The notes beneath the pieces are model-generated. The model saw nothing but the letters and a program-made list of their open reading frames with translations. It was not told the DNA's origin and made no database searches. Positions 8,292-17,000 of a stretch of DNA of 64,000 nt are shown here, piece after piece. The DNA comes from JALOOB01 sp040766655. GTDB taxonomy: Bacteria; Chloroflexota; Anaerolineae; CG2-30-64-16. The position numbers and the translations under genes are program-made. Position 1 is the stretch's first letter. Each line of letters begins with the position of its first letter. Where the stretch lies: assembly GCA_040766655.1 (NCBI GenBank), contig JAXGQB010000007.1, positions 62,001 through 126,000 of the forward strand, read 5' to 3'.

Positions 8292-9692
8292 TCACGCGCC
8301 CAGGAGCCAGCGGCGTTCGCGGAACGCCTCGGCGCCAGAGGTATCAAAGACCGCACGCATGAGGGTGCGGGTGACGAAAACGGCGGTGAACATGCTGACC
8401 AGCACACCGATGCCGAGGTTGAGCGCAAAGCCGAGCACGGCTTGGGCGCCGAAGGTGCGGCCAAAGGTGATCAGGATCAGGCAGATGATCACTGTCGACA
8501 GGTTGGAGTCGAGGATGGAGGTCCAGGCCCGATTGAAGCCCGCCTCGACGGCCAAACGCACCGACCGGCCCCAACGCAGTTCCTCCTTCATGCGCTCGAA
8601 GATCAGGATGTTGGCGTCGACCGCCATGCCCGTCGAGAGCAGGAAGCCGGCGATGCCGGGCAGGGTCAGGGTGACCGGGATCAGCTTGTACAGCGCCAGG
8701 TTCAGACCTGCATAGAGGATGAGCGCCAGAGCGGCCAGGAAGCCGGGCAGCCGGTAGTAGATGGTCATGAAGATCAACACGGTCACCAGGCCGATCACGC
8801 CGGCAATGATGCTCTTGCGGACCGAGTCTGCGCCCAAGGTGGCGCCGATCGTGCTGCGATTGACGACCTCCAGCGGCACGGGCAGCGCGCCATAGCGCAT
8901 CTGAACGGCCAGGTTCTCGGCTTCCTCGAGGGTGAACCGTCCGGTGATCGACCCTTGACCATCGGGGATGCTGGACTGGATCGTGGGTGCGGAGAGAACG
9001 ACATTATCCAGGACGATGGCCAGGATGCCGCCGATGTGCGAGCCGGTGTAGTCCGCGAAGAGCTGCTGGCCCGCGTCCTTCAGCACGAAGAAGATCTCAG
9101 GCGCCGCGGTGGTCGTGTTGACGTTCACACTCGCGTCCTGCAGCTCGCGGCCCGTCATGATCGTGGTGAACACACGGTCGCCGTACAGGCTCGGCGTGGC
9201 CCCCAGCTTCTCAGGATCGGGCTCAGCATCATTTCCGGTCGTGCGGATATACGTGCCCTGGAGCGAGGCCTGGTTGACATCGGCCGGAATCTCGACGAAC
9301 TCGAGCTGACCGGTGCTCTTGAGCGTCTGCACCGCCTGCTCAGGATTGTTGATGCCGGGCAATTCCACGATGATCCGGTTCTCGCCCTGAAGCTGAACCA
9401 GCGGCTCGGTGACGCCGAGGCCATTGACACGACGCTCGACGATTGCCTTGGCTGCCTGAAGATCGGCAGCGGTCACGGCCTGTCCGACAGGCGGCTTCGC
9501 TTCAAGCAGGACCTGCGTACCGCCCTGCAAATCCAAGCCCTGTTTGATCCTCAGATCGCGGGCCTCGGGTGGCTGCTGCCAGAACAGCGCCTGCTTGATG
9601 AAACTCGGATGCTCGATCGGCAGTACAATAAAGAGTACCAGCGCTGCCAGCGCGAGGATCAGCATCAACACCAGTGTGTTGCGACTGCGCAT
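8292..9692 (-). CDS. secD: Protein-export membrane protein SecD
   Basis: The 466-residue protein has an N-terminal membrane helix (LVLMLILALAALVLFIVL), the SecD signature GLDLQGGTQVLLE, a large extracytoplasmic domain (P1), and five C-terminal helices with the RND-type motif GMAVDANILIFERMKEE. It forms the SecDF complex at the inner membrane. It lacks the long C-terminal extension of SecDF fusions, agreeing with the separate secF 11 nt downstream. The start has GGGGAG 6 nt upstream. The pair is a typical secD-secF operon. Confidence 0.97.
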   Translation of the reverse strand: MRSRNTLVLMLILALAALVLFIVLPIEHPSFIKQALFWQQPPEARDLRIKQGLDLQGGTQVLLEAKPPVGQAVTAADLQAAKAIVERRVNGLGVTEPLVQLQGENRIIVELPGINNPEQAVQTLKSTGQLEFVEIPADVNQASLQGTYIRTTGNDAEPDPEKLGATPSLYGDRVFTTIMTGRELQDASVNVNTTTAAPEIFFVLKDAGQQLFADYTGSHIGGILAIVLDNVVLSAPTIQSSIPDGQGSITGRFTLEEAENLAVQMRYGALPVPLEVVNRSTIGATLGADSVRKSIIAGVIGLVTVLIFMTIYYRLPGFLAALALILYAGLNLALYKLIPVTLTLPGIAGFLLSTGMAVDANILIFERMKEELRWGRSVRLAVEAGFNRAWTSILDSNLSTVIICLILITFGRTFGAQAVLGFALNLGIGVLVSMFTAVFVTRTLMRAVFDTSGAEAFRERRWLLGA

Positions 9693-9743
9693 TCTCTTCT
9701 CCCCGTAATGAATGAGATCTGTGGCTTCCCAACGGGCGTAATA

Positions 9744-9768
9744 TGCCCCGCAAGGTCCTTGCGGGGCA
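9744..9768 (-). terminator. Hairpin between the CCA-adding enzyme gene and secD
   Basis: TGCCCCGCAA / TTGCGGGGCA form a 10-bp stem with a 5-nt loop in the 150-nt gap between the stop of the upstream gene (9845) and secD. It may separate the two minus-strand transcription units. A T-run is absent. Confidence 0.55.
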
Positions 9769-9844
9769 CAACAGAGTGATTATAACCCCCAGAAGTGATG
9801 GTGTCAAAAAGAACGGCCGAATCGGGAGCGTCAGGCAGCGCAGG

Positions 9845-11482
9845 CTAGCTGCGCTGTCCGGCGACAGGCTGTTCCCTGAGCCATGCCACCGCTTCGTCCC
9901 GCGTCCGCACCAGGCCTACGGCCTGGGCCTCAGCCAGCCCCTCCAGCAGGACCCCGACCGCGGGGCCGGGCGGCAACCCAAGCTCAGACATCACCTGGCG
10001 GCCGTCCAGCAGAGGCGCAGGGCTCACACGTGTTTCGCGCTCGCGGAAGTAGACTTCGAGCAGGTGGCGAGCTGTTTCGAGTCGTTTGCGCCAACGCGAG
10101 GCCTCAGGCTCGTGCGGTTCTGTGCCGGCGAGCGTGGGGGCGAGCGTGGCGAGGTAATCTGCCAGGCTAAGTAGCGCCACGTCAGGCCCGTAGCTGCCCG
10201 CATCGCGGAAGAAGTGGTACTCGGCGCGCCGCGTGAGTGACTCCTGGTTCGCCAGCTCACCGGGCCGCATGTGCAGGGCGGTGAGCCGTGCGACGTACTC
10301 GATTTCGTCGCCGGAGAAGCGCAGCGCCTGCAGGCGGCCTTCGACCAACTGTGCGCCCCGATGGGCGTGGTCGAAGAAGCGGATGCGCCCGCCGGGAGGG
10401 GCCTCTACGGGAGACGCCTCTACGGGAGGGGCCTCTACGGGAGGCGCCTCTGCGTGAGGGGCCTCTGCGTGAGGGGCCTCTACGAGAGGGGCCTCTACGA
10501 GAGGGGCCTCCACCGTCCGTGTGAGGGGCTTGCCCCAGTCGTGCGCCAGTGCAGCCCAGCAGAGCGCATCCTTGCGCGTGCGGCCTGCCGCCAGGGGCTG
10601 CGCAAGGTGCTGCTGAAGATCGGCCACATACGGTGCCAGCGTGAGCTCGATCTCGCGCCAGCGATCCTCGCCCGCGATGACCGTCGCGCAGCCTGGCGCT
10701 GCCTGGGGGCGCGCGTGCGGTCCATCGGGCCAGATGAGAGAGAAGATGCCCTGCAGATGCGCCAGGACGCTGCGGCTGTGGTCGAACACATCCTGGTAGT
10801 GCGGCGGGGACTGGGCCACGCCCGACTGAGCCGCTGATTCCGGAAGTGCGACCTGTAGCAACCCCAGATCGGCCAGCAACCGCAGGTGTTGCCAGCCGAG
10901 CGGCGAGGCGACGATGCGCATCAGCTCATCCCGGATGCGCTCCGGGGAAACGGCCGGCAGGAGGCGGGCATCGCGGCGGATCAGGTTGAAGGTAGCGCCG
11001 TCGATGGCCAGGCCCAACTCTGCGACCAGCCGTACCCCGCGCAGCATGCGCAGCGGGTCATCGTGGAACGCACCTTCGGTCACCGCGCGCAGCAGCCGGC
11101 GATCGAGGTCGGCCCTGCCGTCAAACGGGTCGACCAACGGCATGGCAGGGCTGGCGATGTCGAGGGCCATCGCATTGACGGTGAAGTCCCGCAGGGCCAG
11201 GTCGTCCAGGAGCTCGGGGACCCTGAGCCGCGCGACGTCCACCGCGAGCGCCTGCCCCGTCGCATCGGCGAGGATGACGCGGCCGACGTCCCGCTGCGCA
11301 TCGAGGACGAACGAGGCACCGCCGAAGGCGTCGCCCAGCCTGCGCGCAAGGCGCACCGCGTCCGAAGGCACGATCAGGTCCAGGTCGTGCGTCGGCCGGC
11401 CCAACAGGCGGTCACGGACGTATCCGCCCACCAGCCAGGCCGGCCCGCCCTGCGCGCGAACGAACTCGATGACGCGATTCAC
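9845..11482 (-). CDS. CCA tRNA nucleotidyltransferase / poly(A) polymerase family protein with HD domain
   Basis: The N-terminal class II nucleotidyltransferase motif GGYVRDRLLGRPTHDLDLI holds the G-G helix and the DxD metal ligands. It is followed by the RDFTVNAMA motif and the RNA/head domains (LRMLRGVRL). A C-terminal HD-type phosphohydrolase domain begins around HDWGKP. The protein should add or repair the 3' CCA of tRNAs, or act as a polyadenylase; sequence alone does not separate these. Within the HD domain, about eight 5-residue repeats (EAPxV) are inserted from a DNA minisatellite. The start overlaps the sucD stop by 4 nt (ATGA), showing translational coupling. Confidence 0.88.
   Translation of the reverse strand: MNRVIEFVRAQGGPAWLVGGYVRDRLLGRPTHDLDLIVPSDAVRLARRLGDAFGGASFVLDAQRDVGRVILADATGQALAVDVARLRVPELLDDLALRDFTVNAMALDIASPAMPLVDPFDGRADLDRRLLRAVTEGAFHDDPLRMLRGVRLVAELGLAIDGATFNLIRRDARLLPAVSPERIRDELMRIVASPLGWQHLRLLADLGLLQVALPESAAQSGVAQSPPHYQDVFDHSRSVLAHLQGIFSLIWPDGPHARPQAAPGCATVIAGEDRWREIELTLAPYVADLQQHLAQPLAAGRTRKDALCWAALAHDWGKPLTRTVEAPLVEAPLVEAPHAEAPHAEAPPVEAPPVEASPVEAPPGGRIRFFDHAHRGAQLVEGRLQALRFSGDEIEYVARLTALHMRPGELANQESLTRRAEYHFFRDAGSYGPDVALLSLADYLATLAPTLAGTEPHEPEASRWRKRLETARHLLEVYFRERETRVSPAPLLDGRQVMSELGLPPGPAVGVLLEGLAEAQAVGLVRTRDEAVAWLREQPVAGQRS
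10396..10515 (-). repeat. In-frame 15-bp minisatellite within the nucleotidyltransferase gene
   Basis: Eight tandem copies of a 15-bp unit (plus strand GAGGGGCCTCTACGG and close variants) lie end to end. Because 15 is a multiple of 3, each copy adds five residues of the form E-A-P/S-x-V/A without breaking the frame. Variants cluster in neighbouring pairs, as in recent slippage duplication. Confidence 0.95.
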
Positions 11483-12348
11483 ATCAACGCCGCAACCAGC
11501 TCGGCGATCTCTCCGGGGTGCCGGGCAACCCGAACGCCGGCCGCCTCCAGGGCCTGGATCTTGTCCGCGGCCGTGCCCTTGCCGCCGCTGATGATGGCGC
11601 CTGCGTGCCCCATGCGCTTGCCAGGCGGCGCGGTCTGCCCGGCGATGAACGCGGTCACCGGCTTGGTCATCTCGGCCGCGATGAACTCAGCGGCCTTCTC
11701 CTCGTCCGTTCCGCCGATCTCGCCGATCATCACCACCTGGCGCGTCTCCGGGTCGTCCTCGAAGAGGCGCAGGCAGTCGACGAAGCTCGTGCCGTTGATG
11801 GGATCCCCGCCGATGCCCACGGCCGTGGACTGGCCGATGCCACGCTGCGTCAGCGCGTAGACCACCTCGTAGGTCAGGGTCCCGGAGCGGCTCACGACGC
11901 CCACGTTCCCGCGCGAGTGGATGTAGCCCGGCATGATGCCGATCTTGGCCTCGTTGGGCGTGATCAGACCCGGGCAGTTGGGGCCGATCAAGCGGGTGCC
12001 CGTGCGGTCCAGGTAGCCGCGGACCTTCAGCATGTCGAGCGCCGGAATGCCCTCGGTGATGCAGACTACGAGGGGGAGGCCGGCATCGGCAGCCTCCAGG
12101 ATCGAGTCCGGCGCGGCCCTTGCGGGCACATAGATGATGCTGACGTTGGCGCCGGTTGCGGAGACCGCCTCTGCGACACTGTCGAAGATCGGGACGCTGC
12201 CCGCTGCCCAGCCACCGCCCTTGCCGGGCGTCACGCCGGCGACCACATTGGTGCCGTACGCGATCATCTGCTCGGTATGGAACTGGCCCTCGCGACCCGT
12301 AACTCCCTGCACGACGAGACGGGTGTCGCTGTTAACGAGAATGCTCAT
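11479..12348 (-). CDS. sucD: Succinate--CoA ligase (ADP-forming), alpha subunit
   Basis: The 289-residue product matches SucD in length. It has the N-terminal CoA-binding domain (VQGVTGREGQFHT, GVTPGKGG) and the ligase domain with the phosphohistidine motif MGHAGAI. With SucC it interconverts succinyl-CoA and succinate in the TCA cycle with substrate-level phosphorylation. It overlaps the sucC stop by 4 nt and has a GGGGAGG site inside sucC. The next gene downstream, the CCA-adding enzyme, overlaps its stop in the same way. Confidence 0.97.
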   Translation of the reverse strand: MSILVNSDTRLVVQGVTGREGQFHTEQMIAYGTNVVAGVTPGKGGGWAAGSVPIFDSVAEAVSATGANVSIIYVPARAAPDSILEAADAGLPLVVCITEGIPALDMLKVRGYLDRTGTRLIGPNCPGLITPNEAKIGIMPGYIHSRGNVGVVSRSGTLTYEVVYALTQRGIGQSTAVGIGGDPINGTSFVDCLRLFEDDPETRQVVMIGEIGGTDEEKAAEFIAAEMTKPVTAFIAGQTAPPGKRMGHAGAIISGGKGTAADKIQALEAAGVRVARHPGEIAELVAALM

Positions 12349-13487
12349 GCGGTCCTCCCCTGCGCTGCTGCAACCGCTTTCTGTGCGGCCTCTGCGAGTG
12401 TGTCGGCGGTCAGCATCTGCGCGTCGGCCAGGATGGCGCGACCCTCCTCCGCGTTGGTTCCGACCAGCCGGACCACCATCGGGACCTCCGTGCGCACCTC
12501 GTCCAGTGCCTGCAGGATGCCCTTCGCCACCTCGTCGCCGCGCGTGATCCCGCCGAAGATATTGAGCATCACCGCCTTGACGTTCGGATCGGACAGGATG
12601 ATACGCAGCGCGGCCGCGACCTTGTCGGCCTTCGCGCCCCCGCCGACATCCAGGAAGTTGGCCGGCTCGCCGCCGTACAGCTTGATGATGTCCATCGTCG
12701 CCATGGCCAGGCCTGCGCCGTTGACCATGCAGCCGATCTCGCCGTCGAGCTTGACGTAGCTGAGGCCGTTCAGCCGCGCCTCCTTCTCCTCGGCAGTCTC
12801 CTCGTCCTCATCGCGCATCGCGGCCAGGTCAGGGTGCCGGAACAGGGCGCTGTCATCGAGGAGGATCTTGCCATCCAGCGCCTTGAGCGTGCCATCGCCG
12901 AGCACGGCGAGGGGGTTGATCTCTGCCAGGCTTGCGTCGATGCCCATGTAGCAGTCGTAGAGGTTCTGGCAGATCTTGCTGAACTGGGCCATCTGTTCCT
13001 TCGGCAAGCCGATGCCCAGGGCGATGTCGCGCGCCTGGTACTCCCGGAGGCCGAGGCACGGATCGACGGCGACCGTGACGATCTTCTCCGGCGTCGTGGC
13101 TGCCACCTCTTCGATGTCGATGCCGCCGGCAGAGGAGGCCATCACGACCACACGACGGCGGGCGCGGTCGAGGATCAGGCCAAGGTAGATCTCGCTGCGG
13201 ATGTCCGCGGCGGGATCGATCAACACCTTCTTGACAGTGAGGCCCTTGATGTCCATGCCCAGAATGCGGCCCGCAACCTGCTCGGCTTCTTCCGGCGTCC
13301 TGGCCAGCTTGATGCCGCCGGCCTTGCCGCGACCGCCAACCAACACCTGGGACTTGACGACGACCGCGCCGCCCAGCCGTTCCGCGATCTCGCGTGCCGC
13401 CGCGGGGGTCGTGGCGACGTCTCCCGCGGGGACGGGAATGCCGTACTGCCCGAAAATGCGTTTGGACTGGAATTCCTGCAGTTTCAA
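12345..13487 (-). CDS. sucC: Succinate--CoA ligase (ADP-forming), beta subunit
   Basis: The 380-residue protein begins MKLQEFQSKRIFGQYGIPVP, the normal SucC N-terminus, if translation starts at TTG 13487. An AAGGAGG site lies 7 nt upstream and decides this start. An ATP-grasp nucleotide-binding domain (about 1-235, VVKSQVLVGGRGKAGG) is followed by the CoA-ligase-like domain (FLDVGGGA, NIFGGITRGDEVA). It pairs with SucD. The upstream 93 nt to the next minus-strand gene should hold the operon promoter; no clear consensus was picked. Confidence 0.96.
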   Translation of the reverse strand: MKLQEFQSKRIFGQYGIPVPAGDVATTPAAAREIAERLGGAVVVKSQVLVGGRGKAGGIKLARTPEEAEQVAGRILGMDIKGLTVKKVLIDPAADIRSEIYLGLILDRARRRVVVMASSAGGIDIEEVAATTPEKIVTVAVDPCLGLREYQARDIALGIGLPKEQMAQFSKICQNLYDCYMGIDASLAEINPLAVLGDGTLKALDGKILLDDSALFRHPDLAAMRDEDEETAEEKEARLNGLSYVKLDGEIGCMVNGAGLAMATMDIIKLYGGEPANFLDVGGGAKADKVAAALRIILSDPNVKAVMLNIFGGITRGDEVAKGILQALDEVRTEVPMVVRLVGTNAEEGRAILADAQMLTADTLAEAAQKAVAAAQGRTA

Positions 13488-13580
13488 TGCGCGCCTCCTT
13501 TGTGAAGATGGAAGATCGACCCACGCGGCCAACCTTCGGACGAACGTCGACAGTTCACGAGCCGGCTCGCAACCGTCCGG

Positions 13581-16500
13581 CTACTCCACGGGCGGGAATA
13601 CGACCACCCGATGCGAGTCGCCATCGGCGACGATCACCTTTCCATCCGGTGCGACAGCGATGCCTGTGGGAAGCGTAAAGGACATCTGATCGTTCCCGTA
13701 CATCCCCCAGGTCGCCGCGAACGTGCCGCCCGTGTCCCAGGCCAGCACCCGGTAGTTCTCCGGATCCACGGCATACAACAGCCCGCGCGCCTGATCCACC
13801 GCGATCGCGGGCTTGTTCACCACCGATTGGCTGGCCCAGCCGTTGACCGGCCATTGCGCCTCGAAGGTGTACGCCTCGCCGAAGCGTTGGATGCGCCGGT
13901 TCCAGGTGTCTGCAACGTACCACTTGCCCGCCGCGTCCTGAGACAGGCCCACCGGCTCGTCGAAGCGGCCGTCGATCACACCGCCGCCGCCCCACTGGTC
14001 CACGAACTGGCCGTCGGGAGAGAAGACCTGCACGCGCTTGTTGCCCGTGTCCATCACGGACACGTTCCCATCGAGCCCGACCACGACGGTGCGGGGCCCG
14101 TAGAAGAGACCCGCCTGCCCCAGCTCGCCGCCCGTCGACCCGAAGGTGCCCCAGGTGGTGACAAACTGACCGTCGGGGGTGAACTTCTGCACGCGGTGGT
14201 TCCAGGTGTCCGAGACGTACACGCTGCCGTCGTCGCCCACGGCAATGCCCCACGGCTCGTTGAACTGGCCGCGGCCGCCGTCGACGCAACCTTCGCCCGT
14301 ATCGAGCTTGCAGGTCGAGCCCCACTCGCGCACGAATGTGCCGTTCGCATCGAAAACCTGGACGCGATTGTTGCCCGAATCGGCGACGTAGATGTTGCCA
14401 GAGCGGTCGACCGCGACGGCGCGCGGGAAGTTGAACTGGCCGGGCGCGGCGCCCGGCTGCCCCGTGGTTCCGAGCTGCTGGAGCGCGGCGACCTGGCGCT
14501 GGCCCTCGAGATACGGATCGGTGACGACCGCGGGCTCGCCCGTCCCCCCTCCCGTCACCGGCGTTCCCCAGTCCCACACCTGGGCGGCGATGTCCTTGCG
14601 CACGAACATGGAGAACCTGTGGATCGGGTCCCATTGTGACGTCTGAGTCGTGTACTTGCGATGGATGACCACGTCCCAGAACTGGCCGCGCTGCACCGGA
14701 TCGCGCAGCCCGTCCCGGATGCGCGCCCAGTTCAGGCCCTTGTAGGTCTCGCGCGGCCACCAGATCAGACGGTAATTGAACTCGTAATATCGATCGCCGA
14801 GATAGGGCTTGGCCTTCGCCAGGTTCTTATCGCCCACCAGCACGACCGGAGACTCCATGGCATCGCGCGACGGGCTGGCGCCGTAGTACACCTTGTTCGG
14901 ATAGTCGCGAAGGTACCACTCCAGTGGCCACGTGGCGTCATCGTCGTAGGCTACACGAATCGCGTGATCGCCCACTGTTTTCCGGGAAATCTCCTCGATC
15001 TGCGCCATCGCCAGCTTGATGTCGGGCGTCGCATGGGCATACACCATCGGCTCGGTGGGGTAATCGTAGTTGATGAAGTTGAACCTGTACGACACGCCAA
15101 CGGTGAGCACGAGGAGGATCGCAGAGAAGGTCGTCACCGCTGCTGCAACGCTTTGGCGCCAGCCGAGCGCCATCACGCGGTCGTAGATGAAGTAGATCAG
15201 CACCAGCATCGCGATCAGGGCCAGAAGCCACTGGGCGGTGTTGCTGAGGCCGGCGACCGTTACGTCGGCGAACGGCCTGCGCGTCGATGTGGGCAGGAGC
15301 GCCTTCAGCGCAACGAGGAACAACGGGATCATCAGCATCAGCCAGGGGAGGCCCTTGCGCAGGCCGCCGCGCCAATCGACGCCATCGATCACCCGGCCGA
15401 TCCACCAGCCGCCGATGGGGGCCATGGACATCGCCATATAGACCGTATGCCACGCCATCTTCTCGCCGACATAGGTGAAGACGGCCCACGTGGCGGCCGG
15501 CCAGAACACGAGGAAGGCCACAAACAGGGCCGTCACAGACAGCGGCGCGACCTGCAAGGCATCCTGCGAGTTATCCTCCAGCTGCAGGCCAGCCCCCTGC
15601 CCCTCCTGGGGGACGCGATCTCCCAGCGACCGTTCCCGTTGCCCCTCGGGGCGAGGACCGGCAGCCGCGCGGCGCTGCGCGGCCAGCCACACGATCGCGG
15701 CAACCGAACCGATGCCGCCCAAAATCCACGGGAGGAACTCGTAGAGCGGCACCAGCAGGTAGAAGTAATACCATGGCTGGCCGCCGCGCATCACCTCCTG
15801 CTGGTCGATCCAGTAGCCCAGCGAGCCGATCAACCCCGTCCCGATGCCCTGGCCGTTGGTCAGGAAGGTCGTGAAGAAGAGCAGCTCGATGGCCCAGAAC
15901 GCACCGGCCGCGATGAGCCAACGCTCCCGCAGCCACAGGAAGCCGAACACCCCGCTGAGGACGGCGAGGATGATCAGGACCAGGAAGCCCTGCCACACCA
16001 GGGACAGGGTGATCTGGCCGGGGTTGTTGAACTGGCTGATCTGCCAGCCGAGCGCCTTAAGGATCACGACCGATAGGAAGGGCATGACGAGGGTGAACAG
16101 CAGCACGATCAGGTCGAGCTCCGCGAAGATGCGCAGTCGCCCGCGCCACTGCAGGATCGCCATGGCAGATGCGAGAAGGACCAGCGCGAGCCCGAGGCCC
16201 ATCAAGCCAAAGCCGATGACGCGCTGCTTGAAGATCTCAAGGATGAGGCCGATCACCAGCAGCGGCAATCCGGCGGCCATCAGGCCGCGGAACGAGGCCC
16301 TGCGGCCCTGCCAGCGCTCGCCGGGCCACGCCGCGGTCCAAAGCTGGGCAATGAGCGCCAGCAGCAGGAACATGCCGAAGATGGCCCCGAAGATGAACGA
16401 CGCCTCCATGGTGAGGAAGGCGAAGGCCAGCGCCACGGCCGTGCCGACCAGCCAGGAGGTCGATCGCGTCTCCAGATAGCGGAACAGGCAGATCACCAGG

Positions 16501-17000
16501 ATCACGAGCAGGCTGGTGAGCATCACCTCATCGCGAATGTAGCGGCTGTGATAGAGCAAGGCCGGCGAGACGGCGTACATCGTGGCGGTCAGGAACGCGC
16601 CCGTGCGTCCCAGCCAGCGGCGCATGAGCCACACCACCGCAACCATCGCCACGCCGAAGAGCGCCACCTGGATGCGCGCGCTCCAGTCATTCACCCCGAA
16701 GAGGAAATACATGGCCGCGTTGAGGATGAACTTGAGCGGTCCGTGCATCATCGGCTGGTGCTGGTAGCCCCGGCCATCGTAGAGCTGGAACGAGTAGACC
16801 GTGTGCAGGCTCTCATCGTGGCTCATGGCGCGCGCGCCGAGCATGATCGTGCGAGACAGGAGCGCAAGGAGCACGAGAGCGATCCAGGCGATCTTCTCGC
16901 CGTCGAGTTTCAGGTAGGTGACCAACGCCCGATCGAGCAGGCCGGGCGACTTGGGCGCCGTGTCCACGGGGGACGGTTCCACGTCATGCATCATGTTCAC
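13581..17000 (-). CDS. Agl23-like membrane protein (TIGR03663 type) fused to C-terminal NHL repeats
   Basis: The 1139-residue protein has two parts. Residues 35-640 or so carry many membrane helices of a GT-C fold, starting with a luminal loop MSHDESLHTVYSF whose Asp-Glu pair is typical of GT-C glycosyltransferases. The pattern matches the 'flippase activity-associated protein Agl23' family of Archaea and Chloroflexi. From about residue 850, five or six NHL repeats follow (GQFNFPRAVAVDRSGNIYVADSGN type), each with the NxRVQVF ending, predicted to form a beta-propeller outside the membrane. The start overlaps the preceding gene's stop by 4 nt. The activity (glycan transfer or support of translocation) is inferred from family and context. 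Confidence 0.8.
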   Translation of the reverse strand: MNMMHDVEPSPVDTAPKSPGLLDRALVTYLKLDGEKIAWIALVLLALLSRTIMLGARAMSHDESLHTVYSFQLYDGRGYQHQPMMHGPLKFILNAAMYFLFGVNDWSARIQVALFGVAMVAVVWLMRRWLGRTGAFLTATMYAVSPALLYHSRYIRDEVMLTSLLVILVICLFRYLETRSTSWLVGTAVALAFAFLTMEASFIFGAIFGMFLLLALIAQLWTAAWPGERWQGRRASFRGLMAAGLPLLVIGLILEIFKQRVIGFGLMGLGLALVLLASAMAILQWRGRLRIFAELDLIVLLFTLVMPFLSVVILKALGWQISQFNNPGQITLSLVWQGFLVLIILAVLSGVFGFLWLRERWLIAAGAFWAIELLFFTTFLTNGQGIGTGLIGSLGYWIDQQEVMRGGQPWYYFYLLVPLYEFLPWILGGIGSVAAIVWLAAQRRAAAGPRPEGQRERSLGDRVPQEGQGAGLQLEDNSQDALQVAPLSVTALFVAFLVFWPAATWAVFTYVGEKMAWHTVYMAMSMAPIGGWWIGRVIDGVDWRGGLRKGLPWLMLMIPLFLVALKALLPTSTRRPFADVTVAGLSNTAQWLLALIAMLVLIYFIYDRVMALGWRQSVAAAVTTFSAILLVLTVGVSYRFNFINYDYPTEPMVYAHATPDIKLAMAQIEEISRKTVGDHAIRVAYDDDATWPLEWYLRDYPNKVYYGASPSRDAMESPVVLVGDKNLAKAKPYLGDRYYEFNYRLIWWPRETYKGLNWARIRDGLRDPVQRGQFWDVVIHRKYTTQTSQWDPIHRFSMFVRKDIAAQVWDWGTPVTGGGTGEPAVVTDPYLEGQRQVAALQQLGTTGQPGAAPGQFNFPRAVAVDRSGNIYVADSGNNRVQVFDANGTFVREWGSTCKLDTGEGCVDGGRGQFNEPWGIAVGDDGSVYVSDTWNHRVQKFTPDGQFVTTWGTFGSTGGELGQAGLFYGPRTVVVGLDGNVSVMDTGNKRVQVFSPDGQFVDQWGGGGVIDGRFDEPVGLSQDAAGKWYVADTWNRRIQRFGEAYTFEAQWPVNGWASQSVVNKPAIAVDQARGLLYAVDPENYRVLAWDTGGTFAATWGMYGNDQMSFTLPTGIAVAPDGKVIVADGDSHRVVVFPPVE

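Noticed and set aside
8280..9779. Plus-strand open frame of 499 codons
   Set aside because: Antisense to secD and made of Asp/Gly/Gln/His runs; no motif.
10396..10515. Tandem repeat as CRISPR or regulatory array
   Set aside because: Units are contiguous with no spacers and are in frame within a gene.
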